From positions 4,836,001-4,900,000 of the forward strand of contig NZ_CP024202.1 in assembly GCF_003932755.1 (NCBI RefSeq): a stretch of 64,000 nucleotides of DNA, given 5' to 3'. The notes beneath the pieces were generated by a model that did no database searches, was not told the origin of the DNA, and saw nothing but the letters and a program-made list of their open reading frames with translations. Both the position numbers and the translations under genes were made by a program. Numbering within the stretch: position 1 is the first letter of the stretch; the number at the start of each line of letters is the position of its first letter. The stretch is from Methylomicrobium sp. wino1 (lineage in GTDB: Bacteria > Pseudomonadota > Gammaproteobacteria > Methylococcales > Methylomonadaceae). Below, piece by piece: positions 60,006 to 64,000 of this stretch.

Positions 60006-60400
60006 TCAACTTTCGATCATTTTATAACCCAAGCTGCGATAACCCGCTTTCCGTCTTTCGTTCATCTTGCATAACATCAGGACTTGGTATCGGATAAGCC
60101 CGCATTGCATAAACACAATCGGATGGTGGCCGTCTTTTCGAGTCAATGTCGCCGATAAGCCCAGCCCATAGTTGGCAACTACATCATCGACTTCATGATT
60201 TTTACTCAAGCTTTGCATGATGGCCACATCAATCACGCCTGTGGGTTTATTTCGACCGCCGCCGATTTTGCCAACCTGTTTTTTCGGCACATTCAAAAAC
60301 ATCGCAATGCGCTCCAGCCACTGATCCAGTAGTTGCCGACGGTGGACGATAATCAGTGTATTGACTTGGCATTTACAGTTCATATAAAAATACCGATCGG
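60006..60400 (-). pseudogene. DEAD/DEAH helicase remnant with internal deletion
   Basis: The minus-strand frame gives NTLIIVHRRQLLDQWLERIA, KIGGGRNKPTGVIDVAIMQS and VVANYG, then jumps to LGLSATLTRKDGHHPIVFMQ and YRSLGYKMIE. In intact relatives (helicase of TOTE-type primase-helicase genes, by memory) the DEAH box lies between VADYG and the SAT motif; that part is gone. The N-terminal Walker A part is missing too. A dead remnant of a defence or phage-type helicase. Confidence 0.7.
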
Positions 60401-60401
60401 T
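60390..60401. promoter_or_regulatory. Palindrome TACCGATCGGTA between the XRE gene and the helicase remnant
   Basis: A perfect 12-bp palindrome lies about 75 bp before the XRE start. The half-sequence GATCGGTAA recurs at about 60446-60454, 20 bases before the ATG. Two related sites in front of an XRE-type repressor gene fit autoregulatory operators. Confidence 0.45.
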
Positions 60402-60473
60402 AACGCTTACTTGGCAAAGAAATAGCGCATCATCTAAAATTCCTGATCGGTAATATAACGACAACACTATGCC

Positions 60474-60626
60474 ATGGAATTAGGGAAAATCGTTGCCAGC
60501 CAACGCAAGGCGCAAGGATTGACGCAATCCGATTTAGCAGGACTCGCTCAAACCGGTACACGCCTTATCAGCGACTTGGAAAATGGCGGCTCTTCCGGAT
60601 TTCCCGTGGTAACCCCCAATATCTAG
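60474..60626 (+). pseudogene. XRE/HipB-like regulator truncated by an ISL3 remnant
   Basis: The ATG at 60474 starts MELGKIVASQRKAQGLTQSD followed by LAGLAQTGTRLISDLENG, a clear HTH of the HipB type. The insertion-sequence end GGCTCTTCCGGATTTCCCGT starts at 60588 and the frame then stops at 60624-60626 after 50 codons. The second half of the helix bundle and any toxin gene are lost. Confidence 0.75.
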
Positions 60627-61050
60627 TGATTCGCAAACATGATCCGTCGTCCCTGGACATCCAGCCAAATATGCTGGAATAATCGACCCAGGTTATATAT
60701 GCCATAGCAGCGGCGCTTGATCACTTTGATTTTATTGTTCAGCCCTTCGACAAAGCCGCTGGTTTCGCGTCTAATAAAATAGTTGGTGATCTTATCCCGC
60801 CAGTTATCCAACGTGGTGATAAATGGTGCAAAACAGGCTAAACCTAATGCCTTGATTCGCTCCAACCATTGCGTTAAGGCTTGTTCGGCCTGTGTTTTAC
60901 TCTACCTCCGCTCAAAAATGCCGGTCAGCACTTCCCGTTGCACATACACGTCTCTCAAGATCGGTGCATATTGAAACAGCAGCAATAACATGACTTGCTG
61001 TTCTTCTGTTAGCGCTGCCCAAGGTTTTCGGAAAGCCCACATTACCCCTT
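60623..61050 (-). pseudogene. ISL3-family transposase, C-terminal remnant with nonsense codon
   Basis: The minus strand reads RKPWAALTEEQQVMLLLLFQ, YAPILRDVYVQREVLTGIFE, an in-frame TAG (at about 60902), then KTQAEQALTQWLERIKALGL and TSGFVEGLNNKIKVIKRRCY, which is the ISL3 C-terminus (DDE-type E in FVEGLNNKIK). The N-terminal two thirds are missing, and the 60588 boundary marks the IS end inside the XRE gene. Confidence 0.8.
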
Positions 61051-61054
61051 TCAT

Positions 61055-61372
61055 TTGCCCCCCCGACATAAAAAAGGTGAATTGTTTTTATGTGGACCGA
61101 TTCCGTGGAACTGGCTATGCATGGTGTCCCAGGTTGGTGGGAAAGGATGCGCACTGCAAGTAGCATTAGCCTTGTGGTTTTTATCCGGCCTCAATCATCA
61201 TTCTGCAACGGTGAAATTAACCCGAAAAACATTGAAATCGTTGGGAATTGAACGAAATGCAGGGTATCGAGGGTTGCGGACATTAGAAGATGCCGGTTTA
61301 GTATCTGTTGTTCGAAAACCTGGCGCGTGTCCTGTTGTCACGATTTTGGATATTAAAGGAGTGATGCCATGA
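61055..61372 (+). CDS. Winged-helix-type small DNA-binding protein of an island
   Basis: 105 residues if translated from TTG at 61055, which lies at the very end of the ISL3 remnant; an internal start nearer GPIPWNWLCMVSQVGGKG (61082 onward) is also possible. The pattern VALALWFLSGLNHHSATVKL, TRKTLKSLGIERNAGYRGLR and TLEDAGLVSVVRKPGACPVV is a winged-helix that I associate with integrative-element accessory genes. It abuts the next gene (4-bp overlap) and is followed by integrase, so it belongs to the island's recombination end. Confidence 0.7.
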   Translation: MPPRHKKGELFLCGPIPWNWLCMVSQVGGKGCALQVALALWFLSGLNHHSATVKLTRKTLKSLGIERNAGYRGLRTLEDAGLVSVVRKPGACPVVTILDIKGVMP

Positions 61373-61683
61373 AAACGGTGGACCTTAATCAAGCATCAAA
61401 ATTGTTAATGATGCATCCGCAAACGGTTCTCCAACGCGCCAGATCAGGAAACATTCCAGCGGCGAACCCCGGCAAATGTTGGGTGTTTATTGAAGAAGAC
61501 TTGCTCAACTGGATCAGATCACAGTACACTCGCCCTAGGCAGGATGTAGGGCAAGGAGGCAAAGAAATATGCTCTTTAAAAGAAAAAACAGCCACTATTG
61601 GTGGTATAAATTCACCGACCTCAGCGGCAATACAGTACGCCAGTCTGCTAAGACTACCGATAAAAGAAAAGCGCAGGAATTAG
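61369..61683 (+). CDS. Excisionase-like HTH protein
   Basis: 104 residues. The first 60 hold a MerR/excisionase-type HTH (VDLNQASKLLMMHPQTVLQR, ARSGNIPAANPGKCWVFIEE, DLLNWIRSQ). The rest is a low-quality tail overlapping the integrase start and may not be conserved. Its position between a winged-helix gene and the integrase fits a directionality factor. Confidence 0.68.
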   Translation: MKTVDLNQASKLLMMHPQTVLQRARSGNIPAANPGKCWVFIEEDLLNWIRSQYTRPRQDVGQGGKEICSLKEKTATIGGINSPTSAAIQYASLLRLPIKEKRRN

Positions 61684-62626
61684 CGGACAAACATAAGGCG
61701 CAATTGTGGGATCAAATCAAACTTGGGCATAAACCGCAATATTTGTGGGAAGACTCCGTCGTCAAGTGGATCAACGAAGCGCAGAAAAATTCGATCGCCG
61801 ATGATATCTGTATGTTTCGTTATTTAGACCCATCATTAAGTGACATGACTTTAGATCAGATCAGCCGGGACCAAGTGGAGAAAATCATCGCCCAAAAATT
61901 AAAACTGGCCTCACTCGGACGGGTGAACCGAATTACCGCACTGAACAGAGCGGTTTTACGGAAAACCGAAAGGGAATGGAGCTGGGGCTGGATTGATAAA
62001 GCGCCAGCGATCCGTCGCCTAAAAGTAAAGCGATAAACGCATGCGCTGGATTACCAAAATAGATGCGGCGCGATTATACAAAGAACTACCACCGCATCTG
62101 GAAGCGATGGTCCGTTTCAGTTTGACGACTGGATTACGTGAAGCAAATGTGACCGGCCTGGTGTGGAACCAAATCGATATGCAACGGAAAGTCGCTTGGA
62201 TTCACCCTGACCAAGCAAAAGCCAAAAAAGCCATCGGCATCCCGCTTAACCTTGAGGCCATTGCGGTGATTCGGCATCAAATCGGTCAACCATAGCACGC
62301 ATGTGTTCAGTTTTAAGTGGGAAGCGGTGAAAAAAGCAGGCGGCGCTGCCTGGAAAAAAGCGCTGAAACGTGCCGGTATCGATAATTTCCGCTGGCACGA
62401 TTTACGCCATACCTGGGCAAGCTGGCACGTGCAAAATGGGACGCCGCTGAATATTCTGCAAGAACTGGGGGGGGGCTGGAATACCTATAAGGTGGTTTTA
62501 CGCTATGCTCATTTGGCTCCAGAACACCTAGCAGGCTATGCAGCTACCATTTTGGACACACCGGGACACATTTTTGGGCACATAAAAACGCAAGGTATAA
62601 AAAAACCAGTCGCCATAGTCAGCTAA
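61569..62626 (+). pseudogene. Tyrosine recombinase/integrase in three frames
   Basis: Three consecutive pieces make one phage-type integrase: 61569-62036 (YWWYKFTDLSGNTVRQSAKT, SAM-like core DNA-binding part), 62041-62295 (VRFSLTTGLREANVTGLVWN, catalytic Arg) and 62303-62626 ([20 protein letters not shown], then [13 protein letters not shown] with His, Arg, His and the Tyr region). Each step changes frame by one base. All catalytic motifs survive, so one or two sequencing errors or recent frameshifts could explain the split. A run of nine G occurs at 62467-62475. It points toward and ends 24 bp before the tRNA-Lys 3' end. Confidence 0.82.
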
Positions 62627-62650
62627 CTGGTTGTTTTATCGAATAAATGA

Positions 62651-62726
62651 TGGTGGGTCGTGTGCGATTCGAACGCACGACCATCGCATTAAAAGTGCGG
62701 TGCTCTACCAGCTGAGCTAACGACCC
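62651..62726 (-). tRNA. tRNA-Lys (anticodon TTT)
   Basis: The minus strand folds as a standard tRNA: GGGTCGT/ACGACCC acceptor, D-arm GCTCAGCTGGTAGAGC, anticodon loop CTTTTAA, T-arm GTGCG-TTCGAAT-CGCAC and an encoded CCA end (62651-62653). The top anticodon-stem pair reads C-A, a small oddity. The integrase beside its 3' end marks it as the likely island attachment site. Confidence 0.95.
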
Positions 62727-62775
62727 AACAAAGATTGACTATTATAAGGATATTTCGGCTTTGTGCAACTCTTTT

Positions 62776-63453
62776 TTATTTATTTTGATACCGGGTCGGG
62801 TCTTCAATCCCTGCCAACTCGAAACCTACCTTGCGAAGCCTGCAGGCGTCGCAAACTCCGCAAGCATTACCGAATTTATCCGCAGAATAGCACGATACGG
62901 TCTGACTGTAATCGACGCCTAATTCCGAACCGGTGCGTATGATATCCGCTTTGCTCATTTCGATCAATGGAACATGTATCGAAAAATGCCCTCCTTCTAC
63001 CCCGGCCTTAGTTGCCAAATCAGCAAGCGATTGAAAAGCCTTGATAAAGTCGGGACGACAATCGGGATAACCGGAATAATCGATCGCATTGACGCCGATA
63101 AAAATATCTCTCGAATTCAAAACTTCCGCCCATCCCAATGCAAACGATAAAAAAATCGTATTTCTGGCCGGCACATAAGTAACCGGTATACCTGGCTGTA
63201 ACGAACTGGGTACGGCGATGTGCTCATCGGTCAAGGCAGAACCGCCAATATCACTTAACCCTATATGGATGATTTTATGATCGATGACGCCGTATTCCGC
63301 CGCGATGCGTTTGGCCGCTTCCAACTCGGCATTATGTCTTTGGCCGTAATCGAAACTCAGCGCATAACAAGCGTAACCTTGTTTTTTGGCAAGCGCTAAT
63401 ACAGTAATCGAATCCAATCCGCCGGATAATAAAACGACCGCTTTTTTTTGCAT
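62776..63453 (-). CDS. queC: 7-cyano-7-deazaguanine synthase
   Basis: 225 residues from the ATG at 63453; the upstream in-frame start at 63483 would overlap queE. ATP PP-loop [10 protein letters not shown], then [38 protein letters not shown], and the C-terminal zinc cluster [10 protein letters not shown]. The enzyme converts 7-carboxy-7-deazaguanine to preQ0 in queuosine biosynthesis. It follows queE by 5 bp. It is the first core gene after the island. Confidence 0.95.
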   Translation of the reverse strand: MQKKAVVLLSGGLDSITVLALAKKQGYACYALSFDYGQRHNAELEAAKRIAAEYGVIDHKIIHIGLSDIGGSALTDEHIAVPSSLQPGIPVTYVPARNTIFLSFALGWAEVLNSRDIFIGVNAIDYSGYPDCRPDFIKAFQSLADLATKAGVEGGHFSIHVPLIEMSKADIIRTGSELGVDYSQTVSCYSADKFGNACGVCDACRLRKVGFELAGIEDPTRYQNK

Positions 63454-63458
63454 GACTC

Positions 63459-64000
63459 TTAACGTCCTTGCGCGTCGTTCCATAACAGTTTATGTAACTG
63501 GATTTGGAATCTGACCGGTAAATTATCGTTCAGTATTTTTTCGGCTAGTTCTTTTGGGTCCTGCTGCCCCATCGTTGGTGAAAATAATAATTCACAGCGC
63601 TGGTCCAAACCATATTGATCGATGATGGCCTTCGACCATTGGTAATCATGGTCATCGCCGATCACAAACTTCACCTGATCACTGGCCTTCAGATATGCAA
63701 TGTTATCGAATAGATTTCTGTGAAGCTCGCCTGAACTTGGCGTTTTCAAGTCCATTACTTTAACTATACGATCGTCGACATGTGACACATCGAGCGCTCC
63801 GCTGGTTTCAATCGAAACCTGATAATCCAAATCGGCCAAACGACTCATTAACTCGAGACAAGCGGGCTGAGCCAAAGGCTCGCCGCCGGTCACTGTAACG
63901 TATTTCGCGCGATATTGGCCGACGCGGTCGATGACTTCATCGATCGACATCCTTTCGCCGCCGCTAAAGGCATAGGCGGTATCGCAATAGACGCACCTCA
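63459..64000 (-). CDS. queE: 7-carboxy-7-deazaguanine synthase, 5' end outside window
   Basis: The visible part ends [13 protein letters not shown] and starts beyond the window, with the radical-SAM cluster end [14 protein letters not shown] seen at the edge, then [20 protein letters not shown] and [20 protein letters not shown]. QueE makes the deazapurine core before QueC. The gene pair is in the usual order, so the right boundary of the window is ordinary chromosome. Confidence 0.93.
   Translation of the reverse strand, partial: RCVYCDTAYAFSGGERMSIDEVIDRVGQYRAKYVTVTGGEPLAQPACLELMSRLADLDYQVSIETSGALDVSHVDDRIVKVMDLKTPSSGELHRNLFDNIAYLKASDQVKFVIGDDHDYQWSKAIIDQYGLDQRCELLFSPTMGQQDPKELAEKILNDNLPVRFQIQLHKLLWNDAQGR

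Overview
The window reads as the chromosome of a gammaproteobacterium. Lipoprotein, OprB and MscS-type envelope genes, a chromosomal queE-queC pair and a tRNA-Lys fit that group. A methanotroph-like Methylococcales member is my best guess, but nothing here (no MMO, no rRNA) proves it.

Region 1 (1-13.2 kb, all minus strand) is the most striking. It holds a compact, nearly gapless operon for coenzyme M (CoM)-dependent epoxide metabolism. In transcription order the genes are epoxyalkane:CoM transferase, a hydroxyalkyl-CoM dehydrogenase, 2-ketopropyl-CoM oxidoreductase/carboxylase, a second dehydrogenase, an IpdAB/GctAB-type CoA-transferase-fold pair, and an unrecognised 300-residue protein. The operon then runs into bacterial CoM biosynthesis: phosphosulfolactate synthase and an aspartase/fumarase-superfamily lyase that leaves the window. 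Upstream on the same strand lie a small zinc ribbon, an acylating-type aldehyde dehydrogenase and a GAF sigma-54 activator. Residue spacing matches the Xanthobacter enzymes very closely, with informative exceptions. No alkene monooxygenase is present, so the epoxide must come from an enzyme encoded elsewhere.

Region 2 (13.2-15.1 kb) is scar tissue: a frameshifted IS1634-like transposase, a 61-bp direct repeat, a broken DUF4136-like lipoprotein and a dispersed repeat.

Region 3 (15.1-38.6 kb) is a run of about 21 minus-strand genes, nearly all for envelope proteins: lipoproteins (DUF4410, DUF3313 twice, SYLF, DUF2092), outer-membrane barrels, OprB, a large MscS channel, an octaheme TPR cytochrome, a sulfatase and a DUF4239 membrane protein.

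Region 4 (39.0-49.0 kb) carries plus-strand genes (a lipoprotein, a DUF1254/DUF1214 protein, a beta-propeller protein, an MscS channel). It is bracketed by two same-orientation remnants of an IS1595-type transposase end, and it also holds a truncated cis/trans isomerase.

Region 5 (49.2-53.9 kb) has an alpha carbonic anhydrase lipoprotein, a GAF-PAS sigma-54 activator and an AI-2E family exporter.

Region 6 (54.1-62.6 kb) is a mobile and defence graveyard: an IS21-family element with two accessory ORFs, a TacA-TacT type toxin-antitoxin pair with a damaged antitoxin 5' end, a Fic protein, a helicase remnant, an XRE gene cut by an ISL3 remnant, two island-type small DNA-binding proteins and a three-piece tyrosine integrase ending 24 bp from the 3' end of tRNA-Lys. 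Core genes queC and queE resume after the tRNA, so the tRNA-Lys is probably the right boundary of a genomic island.
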